Source of the DNA: an uncultured Spirochaetaceae bacterium
Lineage (GTDB): Bacteria > Spirochaetota > Spirochaetia > Sphaerochaetales > Sphaerochaetaceae
Reading direction: 5' to 3'
Length of the DNA: 45,172 nt
Assembly: GCA_944389275.1 (NCBI GenBank)
Contig: CALXLT010000034.1
Coordinates: forward strand, 1 to 45,172
Below, in pieces: positions 1 through 6,736 of the stretch. How positions within the stretch are numbered: the first letter of the stretch is position 1; every line of letters begins with the position of its first letter. The translations under genes and the position numbers were made by a program. The notes under the pieces are model-generated. The model was not told the DNA's origin. It was given only the letters and a program-made list of their open reading frames with translations, and did not search any database.

Positions 1-98
1 TTATGCTTTTGGGCTCAGGAGACTGGGCCCTTAAACAAACTAGGGAATTCGATTTGGGAATTGTAATGGTTTCCAGGTCTTCCGATTTCAATTTTTGA
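1..98 (+). CDS. Possible 3' end of a gene cut by the window edge
   Basis: Reading frame 3 is open from the left edge to a TGA at 96-98 and gives about 31 residues ending VSRSSDFNF. No family is recognisable and the stretch is short enough to be open by chance. If real, it is the C-terminus of a protein encoded upstream of the window, on the same strand as the DUF7662 gene that follows. Confidence 0.2.
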   Translation, partial: MLLGSGDWALKQTREFDLGIVMVSRSSDFNF

Positions 99-155
99 TG
101 CTGGGTCGTATCTTAGCCTGTGCGGATACGGCCCTATGTTTTTATGAGAGGTTGT

Positions 156-392
156 ATGGCCAGGAAGTATGATCCGCTAGAGAGTTTCCTGAAAACTCAG
201 AATGGTAATCCTTCCATTCAATTATCTTTCGCAAAGATTGCTAATCTTGTAGGTGGACTTCCTCCTAGTGCATATAAACATGAGCAGTGGTGGAAACGCT
301 ACCATAGATCACAAGGTGAAGCTTGGAAGAGAGCTGGCTATCATGTAGGGAAGCTTGATCTGAAGAATCAGGAAGTTACCTTTGAGATATAA
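156..392 (+). CDS. Small DUF7662-like protein
   Basis: This 78-residue protein begins MARKYDPLESFL and carries a compact pattern: a YDPL start, an LSFAKIANLVGGLPPSA stretch, a WW pair, then HRSQGEAWKRAGYHV and a closing beta strand ending VTFEI. This pattern matches, from memory, the DUF7662 family of small bacterial proteins of unknown function. I place the start at ATG 156 because GAGAGG at 146-151 is a good ribosome binding site 4 bases upstream; an upstream in-frame GTG at 120 has no such site. The protein is cytosolic, with no signal or membrane segment. It stands alone and converges on the MATE gene across a hairpin. The function is unknown. Confidence 0.7.
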   Translation: MARKYDPLESFLKTQNGNPSIQLSFAKIANLVGGLPPSAYKHEQWWKRYHRSQGEAWKRAGYHVGKLDLKNQEVTFEI

Positions 393-397
393 ATATT

Positions 398-424
398 GAA
401 TCCCTGCTTTTCGGGCAGGGATTC
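398..424. terminator. Hairpin between convergent genes (likely bidirectional terminator)
   Basis: A perfect 10-base-pair stem (398-407 with 415-424) and a 7-base loop lie between the stop codons of the DUF7662 gene and the oppositely oriented MATE gene. The T-tract is poor on the plus strand. The minus strand continues with an A/T-rich AATATTTATA run. The position and symmetry suggest that it terminates transcription from both sides. Confidence 0.6.
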
Positions 425-429
425 ATGTG

Positions 430-1773
430 TCAGTCATCAGCCTTCATCAGGTTCTTCCATTCCTTTGCAAGTATTGAGATCGCGAGGATAGCGGCAAGGA
501 GGTTGGTGCCTGCGAAGTTGAACCATATGCCTTCCAGTCCGTAGTTTTTGAGGATAAGAAGGAGAATCATCGGGAATATTAGCGCTGTTGATATGCTTAT
601 AGCCGCGGCGTACTTAGGCTTCTCAATAGCGAGCATGAAGCTCTGCGTCGCGAATGATATCCATCTCGTGACGAACGCTAGGCTGAATATCGAGAGGGCA
701 TGGGTTGTCGCCTCCAGAAGCTCCGGCAGTCCTTTATCCACATAGAGTGATGCTATGACATTGGGGAAGGTATGGACGAGCGTCGCGGCTGTGAGCGAGA
801 TTATCGCGCTGCCGATGACGCAGTACTTCTCTATTGCCCTTACCCTTGATCTCTTGCCAGCGCCCCAGTTATAGCCAAGCGCGGGCTGGAGGGAGTCGCA
901 TGTGCCATAGAGGATAGGCTGCACGAGCCCATCCGTGTACATCAGCACTCCGTATATCGACACGGCGTTCTCACCGCCGAGGCGTACGAGCATCATGTTC
1001 AGCACTATGGATGTGATCCTTCCCGCGATGTTGTTGAGGAAGTTCGGGGTGCCGCATGTGACGATCCTCTTCACAAGCTCCTTCGTTATCCTTGGCCTCA
1101 CGAACCTCAGGCTCAGACGGCCGCGGATGAATGGATAGACAGCGAGGAGGGCAGAGAGGAACATGCCTGTGCAGGTCGCGAGGGCCGCTGACCATACTCC
1201 CCAATGGAAGACGAAGATGAATATGAACTCAAGCGCTCCGGAGATGACGGACATGAAGATATTGAGCCCCATGCTTGTCTTGAGCTTTCCAGATATCCTC
1301 AGGAAGTTATCCATCGCGAATACTATCGTCGTGACGGGGGAGAAGAGAGCGTAGACACGCAGATATAGCACCGCGAGGTCCTTGAATGTGCCTTCAGCTC
1401 CCATTAGCGACATCAAAAGCGGCGCTACCATATACATGATGGCTCCAAGCACCGTTGATGAGAGTATGATCATCAGCACCGCGGCTGAAAATATCTCATT
1501 TGCCTTGTCCCGCTTGCCTTGCCCTAGGCTTATCGAGATAGGCACGGATGAGCCTACTCCTATAAGGTCCGCGAGCGAGAAGTTGATGATGACGAACGGC
1601 ATCGCGAGATTGATTGCCGCAAACGCGGTGGCTCCAAGCCCCTGTCCGACGAATGCTCCATCGAGTGTCTGGTACAGCGAGGATGCGAGCATGCTCACCG
1701 CGCCAGGTATGGCAGCCATGAGGAAAAGCTGCAGGGGCCGTGTCGTGCCGAAGAGCTTATCCGAGGTAGTCAT
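430..1773 (-). CDS. MATE family multidrug/sodium antiporter
   Basis: This 447-residue inner-membrane protein has about twelve hydrophobic helices in two similar halves, as expected for MATE (NorM/DinF-like) exporters, which expel cationic drugs in exchange for Na+ or H+. The N-terminal half contains the PGAVSMLASSLYQTLDGAFVG stretch and the ADLIGVGSSVPISISLGQG segment, both typical of the family; the corresponding segment of the second half is QPILYGTCDSLQPALGYNWG. The length is normal. The start has GGAGGG 5 bases upstream. It lies 13 bases behind the marR gene, so the two form an operon, and the MarR protein presumably controls this pump. The substrate cannot be read from the sequence. Confidence 0.9.
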   Translation of the reverse strand: MTTSDKLFGTTRPLQLFLMAAIPGAVSMLASSLYQTLDGAFVGQGLGATAFAAINLAMPFVIINFSLADLIGVGSSVPISISLGQGKRDKANEIFSAAVLMIILSSTVLGAIMYMVAPLLMSLMGAEGTFKDLAVLYLRVYALFSPVTTIVFAMDNFLRISGKLKTSMGLNIFMSVISGALEFIFIFVFHWGVWSAALATCTGMFLSALLAVYPFIRGRLSLRFVRPRITKELVKRIVTCGTPNFLNNIAGRITSIVLNMMLVRLGGENAVSIYGVLMYTDGLVQPILYGTCDSLQPALGYNWGAGKRSRVRAIEKYCVIGSAIISLTAATLVHTFPNVIASLYVDKGLPELLEATTHALSIFSLAFVTRWISFATQSFMLAIEKPKYAAAISISTALIFPMILLLILKNYGLEGIWFNFAGTNLLAAILAISILAKEWKNLMKADD

Positions 1774-1786
1774 AGTATCCCTCCAA

Positions 1787-2221
1787 TCAGTTTTGTCCTA
1801 TCTTTCCGATCTCGTCGCATAGCGCGTCCGAGAGATATGCAAATGCCGCCACGAAGCTTTCATCATACATCTCAAGGGTTCTTTTCATCGCCCTTTCCTC
1901 CGCCTCGTAGATCGGGCGCATGAGGATGGCTGTCTCCTCTTTCCCCTTAGGGGTAAGGGAGAGCATCTTCTCCTTGCCGTTCTCACGGAGAGTTATAAGC
2001 CCTTTCTCAACCAACCCCTTCACGACCGTGTTGATCGTGGTCTTCGGGATCATGAGCTCTGTCGAGAGCTGGTGCTGGGAGTGCTCCTTGCCGTCATCCA
2101 GGGTATAGAGCAGGTTCATCTCGTTTTCACCCATGCCGGATTTCCTGGCAGCATAGTAGTATGCCCCATCGATGCGGCATGTGTTTGATATGATGTTCCT
2201 AATAGCTTCTTTTGGCGTCAT
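1787..2221 (-). CDS. MarR family transcriptional repressor
   Basis: This 144-residue winged-helix regulator has helix-turn-helix residues around QHQLSTELMIPKTTINTVVKGL (about 52-73), followed by the wing sequence LITLRENGKEKMLSLTPKG, which is diagnostic for MarR. MarR dimers repress transcription and release DNA on binding a phenolic or drug-like ligand. It is the first gene of an operon with a MATE exporter, a common autoregulated resistance arrangement. The start codon ATG at 2221 has no clear Shine-Dalgarno sequence. The only nearby alternative, an ATG six bases upstream, is followed immediately by a stop. A near-perfect operator sits inside its promoter. Confidence 0.9.
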   Translation of the reverse strand: MTPKEAIRNIISNTCRIDGAYYYAARKSGMGENEMNLLYTLDDGKEHSQHQLSTELMIPKTTINTVVKGLVEKGLITLRENGKEKMLSLTPKGKEETAILMRPIYEAEERAMKRTLEMYDESFVAAFAYLSDALCDEIGKIGQN

Positions 2222-2243
2222 AGCATATTGTCTGTACTGTTGT

Positions 2244-2273
2244 ATGATAGTACGAATCCGTACTCAATGTCAA
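2244..2273 (-). promoter_or_regulatory. marR-MATE promoter with nested MarR operator
   Basis: On the minus strand a perfect -35 TTGACA (2273-2268) is followed after 18 bases by -10 TATCAT (2249-2244). A perfect inverted repeat, AGTACG-AATC-CGTACT on the plus strand at 2249-2264, lies between the two boxes. A MarR dimer bound there would block RNA polymerase directly. The palindrome resembles known MarR-type sites; the assignment to this regulator is inferred from position. Confidence 0.7.
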
Positions 2274-2323
2274 ACGATTGAGCTTATGATTTAGCTTGTA
2301 CTTGTGAGTTTTTATAGTACTTT

Positions 2324-2408
2324 GCGAAAAATTTCATTACCGATTTGACAAATTTCAGGGCTGAATTATACTTTTAGGTATGAAAAATTTCGCAATGCGA
2401 AAAATTTC
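2324..2408 (+). repeat. Three GAAAAATTTC repeats around the ATPase promoter
   Basis: The decamer GAAAAATTTC occurs at 2326-2335, 2382-2391 and 2399-2408. The first and last copies extend to a 12-base direct repeat, GCGAAAAATTTC (2324-2335 and 2397-2408). The middle and last copies form the inverted repeat TTTCGC-AAT-GCGAAA (2388-2402). They flank the promoter of the DUF4143 ATPase, so they could be a regulator binding site or a structured 5' leader. Confidence 0.6.
2345..2372 (+). promoter_or_regulatory. Promoter of the AAA ATPase gene
   Basis: A perfect -35 TTGACA (2345-2350), a 16-base spacer and a near-perfect -10 TATACT (2367-2372) predict transcription starting near 2379, giving a leader of about 45 bases that contains the inverted repeat at 2388-2402. 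It is divergent from the marR promoter, with about 70 bases between their -35 boxes. Confidence 0.7.
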
Positions 2409-2424
2409 TTAATGAAGAGTGATT

Positions 2425-3678
2425 ATGGAAATCAAAAGAGAGCAGTACATAAAGAGGCTTGCCGAACAGCGACGAAATGGATTCATAAAGGTGATTACCG
2501 GCCTCAGGAGGGTTGGGAAATCATATATCCTCAATAGGCTGTTTTATAGATACCTGATCAATGAGGGCATAGCCAGCGATCATATAATCCAGGTTGAGCT
2601 TGATAGACGTGAGAACAAGAAGCTGAGGGACCCTGACAGACTCTATGAATATATCATTGCTTCTGTCGTGGATAAGGAGGAGTATGTTGTCCTTCTTGAT
2701 GAGATCCAGCTTGTTCCAGAATTCGAGGATGTGCTTAATTCCCTTCTACATTATGAGAATCTTGATATCTACGTCACGGGCAGCAATTCCAGGTTCCTGT
2801 CCTCGGATATCATAACGGAATTCCGTGGAAGAAGCCGTGAGATCCATGTATTGCCTCTTACCTGGATGGAATTCCTTGAAGTCTATCAAGGCGATTCAGC
2901 TAAAGCCTGGGAGGAGTATTATACATATGGCGGCCTGCCTCAGGTTGTCCTCGCCGGCTCCAGAAAGGAGAAGGAGGACATCCTTGATGAGCTTTACCAG
3001 CTTGTGTATATCAAGGATATAGTTGAAAGGAACAGAATCGAGAATCCCGAGAATCTTTCGGAACTCATATCTGTCTTGGCATCCCAGACCGGATCCCTTA
3101 CGAATACAGAGAGGATCGCGAACACGTTCACGAGCGTGAAGAAGAAAAGGATGAGCGATGTCACGATCAACCGCTATATTGGTTTTTTGGAGAACGCATT
3201 CCTTATCAAAGCCGCCACTCGCTATGATATCAAAGGTCGCAAGCACATCGGCGCTCTCCGCAAATACTATTTCGAGGATACAGGACTTAGGAACGTCAGG
3301 CTGGGCTTCATGCAGACAGAGGTCAGCCATCTGATGGAGGCTATAGTATTCAACGAGCTGAGATATAGAGGCTATTCCCTCCGCGTCGGCGTGGTCGAGA
3401 TGAACTACACCAACGAGAAGGGGAGCCGGGCAAAGAAGCAATTGGAGGTGGATTTCCTCGCTAGCCATCATGACAGGAATTTCTATATCCAATGCACGCT
3501 GTCACTGAAGGATGCGGAGAAGAGGCAGCAGGAAGAACGGCCGTTTTTGCTTATCAAGGATTCCTATAGGAAGATCATCATCGTTGAGGATGATATCATC
3601 CCGCATAATGATGAGAACGGCATCTTCATAGTTTCTATCAGGGATTTCCTTGAGAAGAGGGAAAATCTGGAGATCTGA
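2425..3678 (+). CDS. AAA_14/DUF4143 family ATP-binding protein
   Basis: This 417-residue protein has an N-terminal ATPase with Walker A GLRRVGKS (26-33) and Walker B VVLLDEIQ (88-95), a sensor-like VTGSNSRFL segment, and a C-terminal DUF4143 domain (VYIKDIVERNRI onward, with the FLENAFLIKAATRYD region and a final nuclease-like fold with EVDFLA). These proteins are abundant and often multicopy in gut anaerobes; their role is unknown. I start at ATG 2425 rather than GTG 2419, although both ribosome binding sites are weak. The gene stands alone behind a strong promoter flanked by repeats. The length is normal and there is no sign of decay. Confidence 0.85.
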   Translation: MEIKREQYIKRLAEQRRNGFIKVITGLRRVGKSYILNRLFYRYLINEGIASDHIIQVELDRRENKKLRDPDRLYEYIIASVVDKEEYVVLLDEIQLVPEFEDVLNSLLHYENLDIYVTGSNSRFLSSDIITEFRGRSREIHVLPLTWMEFLEVYQGDSAKAWEEYYTYGGLPQVVLAGSRKEKEDILDELYQLVYIKDIVERNRIENPENLSELISVLASQTGSLTNTERIANTFTSVKKKRMSDVTINRYIGFLENAFLIKAATRYDIKGRKHIGALRKYYFEDTGLRNVRLGFMQTEVSHLMEAIVFNELRYRGYSLRVGVVEMNYTNEKGSRAKKQLEVDFLASHHDRNFYIQCTLSLKDAEKRQQEERPFLLIKDSYRKIIIVEDDIIPHNDENGIFIVSIRDFLEKRENLEI

Positions 3679-3743
3679 AGCTAGAAAGGCCTTAAGGGAC
3701 AGGATAGCAAGTCATATTCCCTCTTCTCTGAAGTCAATATAAG

Positions 3744-3780
3744 CAAAGCAATGCCTTGAAAGGAACAAGACATTGCTTTG
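3744..3780. terminator. Inverted repeat between convergent genes
   Basis: CAAAGCAATG (3744-3753) pairs perfectly with CATTGCTTTG (3771-3780). A smaller CCTT/AAGG stem can form within the 17-base loop. There is no T-tract on either side. Its position between the ATPase and the oppositely oriented iron-protein operon suggests transcription termination or mRNA end protection. Confidence 0.5.
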
Positions 3781-3809
3781 AGATCTATGGATTATGCCTA
3801 GTTGACCGA

Positions 3810-4454
3810 TTAATCGAGGACTTCAAGCTGGTCGCCTTTTGCGCCGCACATCGGGCAGATTGGCTCTTCTCCCTCATCGACCTCGAATTCCGTGAAGCAG
3901 AGAGTGCATCTGTACCGCCGCTTTCCGGAGTTTCCTTTCTTCCGCTTCTCCCAAGTGCCGTCATTGCAAGGGATGTCCTCAAGAAGTTCCTGGGCTGTGG
4001 CTATCGGGAAGCCTGCGTTTGGAGGATCGTCTATAAGCTCCTCCAGGAGTTTATGCGCGTTGCCGCTCTGTGCAAGCATATAGCCAGCTTCCCTGAGGAT
4101 GTCCTCTGCGGAGAGGCGAGAGGCCCGAGCTATGGCTGTCAGGAGACGCTTGAGGCCAGGCTCATTGGCACTCTCCGCTGCCTCCAGCGCGCATTTCTCC
4201 ATCCTTGCCTTATTCTCTGCTATCCTGTTCATTGCCCTGATGACATTCCCATCCTTCTCCTGCTGTGGCGGGAGCTCTATCGGCATCATGCTTATCGCGC
4301 CGCTAGGGCATGCTGCAGCGCAATCTCCACACCCGATGCACTTCGATGTATCTATGATGCTGTCCTCGGTATCCGTTGCGCCGTTAGGGCAGACGTACAG
4401 GCAGAGGCAGTCCTTCGTGCATAGCCTCAGGTTCCTTACCGCTATTCTCTTCAT
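3810..4454 (-). CDS. Ferredoxin-rubredoxin fusion protein
   Basis: This 214-residue cytosolic protein has an N-terminal double [4Fe-4S] ferredoxin module. One cluster is bound by Cys12, 16, 18 and 22 in the unusual spacing CxxxCxCxxxCP, and the other by the normal Cys39, 42, 45 and 49. A helical middle (about 60-165) follows, then a C-terminal rubredoxin-like knuckle pair (Cys183/186 and Cys200/203). Such multi-centre proteins carry electrons, usually to peroxide or oxygen reductases in anaerobes. The start has GAGGAGG just upstream, and the gene lies 10 bases behind the rubredoxin/rubrerythrin-like gene, so they form one operon. The electron donor and acceptor are unknown. Confidence 0.75.
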   Translation of the reverse strand: MKRIAVRNLRLCTKDCLCLYVCPNGATDTEDSIIDTSKCIGCGDCAAACPSGAISMMPIELPPQQEKDGNVIRAMNRIAENKARMEKCALEAAESANEPGLKRLLTAIARASRLSAEDILREAGYMLAQSGNAHKLLEELIDDPPNAGFPIATAQELLEDIPCNDGTWEKRKKGNSGKRRYRCTLCFTEFEVDEGEEPICPMCGAKGDQLEVLD

Positions 4455-4464
4455 GTCTACCTCC

Positions 4465-5094
4465 TCACACTATCTTCCCGAACTTCCAGTCCGGGACCTT
4501 GCAGACCGGACAGATCGAAGGAGGATTCTCTCCGATGTACACGAAGCCGCATACCGAGCAAACCCACACATCATTTCCTTCCAGGAAGGACTCGCCTTCC
4601 TTCTCATAGCGATCAAGTAGGGCCTGGATTATCCTCTCGACCTTCTCGCCCCAGACGCACGCGCGCATCGCGCCTCTGTCCTTATGCCTGGAGGCTGAGG
4701 CCTTGGCGGCAGGGTAGGCGGTGCCTATATCCTCCTCGGATAGCTTCCTGATCATCTCTAGATCCGCACCCTTGATTTCAGGAACCGAAGCCGTGAAGTA
4801 TTCAGAGAGCTTCAGGAATTGCTCTGATTCCTTCGCTTTATACTGCTTCTCCATGCCTCTTGCCAGATTGGAGAAGAGCGCGGCAAGCGCTCCTGGCGAG
4901 AGCTTCTCAAGGTCTCCGTCTGATTCGATTGTTTCAGCTGTGGCCTCTTCTTCCTTTTCCTCGCTTTGAGGCGCGAACATGCTCTTCGGAGCCTTGCACA
5001 TAGGGCAGGTCCATGTATCTGGAAGGGAAGAGAACGGAATCCCTTCCTGTTCCTCATCATAGACGTAGCCGCAGATCTGGCAGATGTACCTCAT
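4465..5094 (-). CDS. Rubredoxin / rubrerythrin-like protein with two rubredoxin domains
   Basis: This 209-residue protein starts with a complete rubredoxin domain (Cys5, Cys8, Cys30, Cys33, with the usual YVYD and the aromatic residue in TWTCPMCK). It has an acidic linker (about 45-60), a helical middle resembling the ferritin-like part of rubrerythrins (ending [20 protein letters not shown]), and a C-terminal rubrerythrin-type rubredoxin (Cys179, 182, 195, 198). I see no ExxH pairs in the middle, so a working diiron site is doubtful; it may act as an electron carrier rather than a peroxidase. AAAGGAGG precedes the ATG. A -10-like TAGAAT lies upstream. It is co-transcribed with the ferredoxin-rubredoxin gene, consistent with oxidative stress defence in an anaerobe. 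Confidence 0.75.
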   Translation of the reverse strand: MRYICQICGYVYDEEQEGIPFSSLPDTWTCPMCKAPKSMFAPQSEEKEEEATAETIESDGDLEKLSPGALAALFSNLARGMEKQYKAKESEQFLKLSEYFTASVPEIKGADLEMIRKLSEEDIGTAYPAAKASASRHKDRGAMRACVWGEKVERIIQALLDRYEKEGESFLEGNDVWVCSVCGFVYIGENPPSICPVCKVPDWKFGKIV

Positions 5095-5421
5095 CTTTCC
5101 TCCTTTGGATGATTGATTCTATCATGGAAATGCGACATAAGTGGAAAATGTTCTGCTGCTATCGTATGGGAAGATGCTCTGGATAGCGGTATGGGAAAGC
5201 GCCTTGCTGTGGGAAGAATCAGGAGGTTCCGCTTGCTTTCAGCTGACGATCCTCCCTTCCCATAGCTCTGCAGGAAATATGAAGCCTAAAATACGGAGAA
5301 ATCAAAGTGCTACTTTGAAATTTCTTGGAAAATCCAAAGTGACGGTTTGAGATTTCAGGATTTTGACTCAAAAAGCAGAGGACCTGTTTCCAGGTCCTCC
5401 ATAGGAGATCAGAGCACTAGC
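5095..5421. other. Gene-free spacer with hairpin and imperfect repeats
   Basis: I see no convincing gene in these 327 bases. They hold the minus-strand promoter of the rubredoxin gene (TAGAAT near 5120). They also hold an inverted pair, TATGGGAAG (5165-5173) and CTTCCCATA (5256-5264). An alternative hairpin pairs GGGAAG plus GGAGG (5211-5226) with CCTCC plus CTTCCC (5251-5261). An A/T-rich block at 5302-5370 contains TCAAAGT-GCT-ACTTTGA, a degenerate second copy, and TTTTGA-C-TCAAAA. TACTTTG (5311) and TTTGAGATTTCAGG (5346-5359) resemble elements upstream of the DUF4143 ATPase near 2318-2359. Confidence 0.6.
5370..5399 (-). terminator. glgC: Rho-independent terminator of glgA-glgC
   Basis: Read on the minus strand, a 9-base-pair stem (5399-5391 with 5386-5378) closes a GAAA tetraloop and is followed after TGC by TTTTT (5374-5370). 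It sits about 20 bases after the glgC stop codon and ends the glycogen operon. Confidence 0.85.
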
Positions 5422-6717
5422 TCAGATTACAGTGCCATCAGGGATGACCGCGTTCTTGTTGATAACGATGATCCCGTCATGGATGGAATAGAGATCGAAG
5501 TCGCCATCCGGGCGAGGGATGTTGTCTATTCCGATCCTGCAGTTGGAGCCGATGCGGGCGTTCATGTCGATGATAGCCCTCTTGATGATCGTGGCCCTTC
5601 CGATACCGATGTTAGGAATGCCCTTCCTCGCGTTGTCGGCCTTCTCCTCATCCGTCTCATAGTGCGTCGCGCCCATGCAGTACACGCCGTCAAGCGACGC
5701 GCCGGCCTCGATGAACGTACGCACGCCGATGATCGAGTTCACGATATACGCGTTCGTGATGATCGAGCCTTCGGAGGTGAGGGAGTAGGAGATATTGCAG
5801 AAGTTCGCCTTCGTCGCAGGGAGGTGGCGGCGATGGGTGTAGATCGGCATCTCCTCGTCGTAGAAGTTGAACGCTGGCTTCTCGGAAGCGAGGTTGAGGT
5901 TCGTCTCGTAGAACGCCTTGATCGTTCCGATATCTTCCCAGAATCCATCGAAGAGGTATGCGGATACCTTCCTTGTCTTGATGATCTCAGGGATTATCTC
6001 CTTGCCGAAGTCGGTCTTGTCGTTGTTCAGGGCCTCTTCCATGGTCTTCGCGTTGAAGATGTACATGCCCATCGACGCGAGGTACTCGTTGCTTGAGTCC
6101 CTCTTCTGCCCAAGCTGCTCCTTGAGGCACTTCTCAGGGACCTTGTACTCCGTGATGTCCATGTCCGGTGCTGGCTTCTCATAGAACTTCTTGATAAGTC
6201 CCTCATCGTCCGCTCCGATGATGCCAAGGCCTGTGGCTTGCTCGCGAGAGATTGGCTTCGCGGCGATCGTGAGCTCCGCGCCTGACTTGATATGCCTGTC
6301 GAGCATCGTCCTGAAGTCCATGCGGTACAGCTGGTCTCCGGAGAGGATCACGTAGTAATCCGCGTTCTGGTCGTGGAAGTGCTTGAGGTTCTTCCTTACA
6401 GCGTCAGCCGTTCCCTGGTACCAGCTCTCGCTCGCGTATGTCTGCTCGGCCGCGAGGATCTCTACAAAGCCACCGGAGAACTGGTCGAACTGGTATGTGT
6501 TCGAGATATGGTTGTGCAGCGACGCGCTGTTGAACTGCGTCAGGACATAGATCTGCCTAAGACCGCTGTTTATGCAGTTGGAAATAGGGATATCCACAAG
6601 GCGGTACTTGCCTGCGAATGGGACCGCGGGCTTCGACCTGTCCATTGTGAGCGGGTAGAGCCTTGTGCCTCTGCCTCCTCCTAAAACGATTGCAAGAGCT
6701 TTCCTCTTATTACTCAT
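5422..6717 (-). CDS. glgC: Glucose-1-phosphate adenylyltransferase (ADP-glucose pyrophosphorylase)
   Basis: This 431-residue cytosolic enzyme makes ADP-glucose from ATP and glucose 1-phosphate, the committed step of bacterial glycogen synthesis. The N-terminal nucleotidyltransferase has the signature GGGRGTRLYPLT near residue 14, SKPAVPFAGKYRLVDIPISNC, the YVILSGDQLYRMD metal-binding region, and a left-handed beta-helix C-terminus that in relatives binds allosteric effectors. The length is normal. The gene follows glgA by 19 bases with GGAGGAAGG upstream of its ATG, and ends at a strong terminator. No branching enzyme or phosphorylase gene is nearby in this window. Confidence 0.96.
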   Translation of the reverse strand: MSNKRKALAIVLGGGRGTRLYPLTMDRSKPAVPFAGKYRLVDIPISNCINSGLRQIYVLTQFNSASLHNHISNTYQFDQFSGGFVEILAAEQTYASESWYQGTADAVRKNLKHFHDQNADYYVILSGDQLYRMDFRTMLDRHIKSGAELTIAAKPISREQATGLGIIGADDEGLIKKFYEKPAPDMDITEYKVPEKCLKEQLGQKRDSSNEYLASMGMYIFNAKTMEEALNNDKTDFGKEIIPEIIKTRKVSAYLFDGFWEDIGTIKAFYETNLNLASEKPAFNFYDEEMPIYTHRRHLPATKANFCNISYSLTSEGSIITNAYIVNSIIGVRTFIEAGASLDGVYCMGATHYETDEEKADNARKGIPNIGIGRATIIKRAIIDMNARIGSNCRIGIDNIPRPDGDFDLYSIHDGIIVINKNAVIPDGTVI

Positions 6718-6736
6718 AGCTTCCTTCCTCCTCTCT

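Noticed and set aside
5141..5350. 69-codon open frame in the spacer after the rubredoxin gene
   Set aside because: It has no ribosome binding site and no recognisable protein pattern, and it runs through inverted repeats that explain the sequence better.
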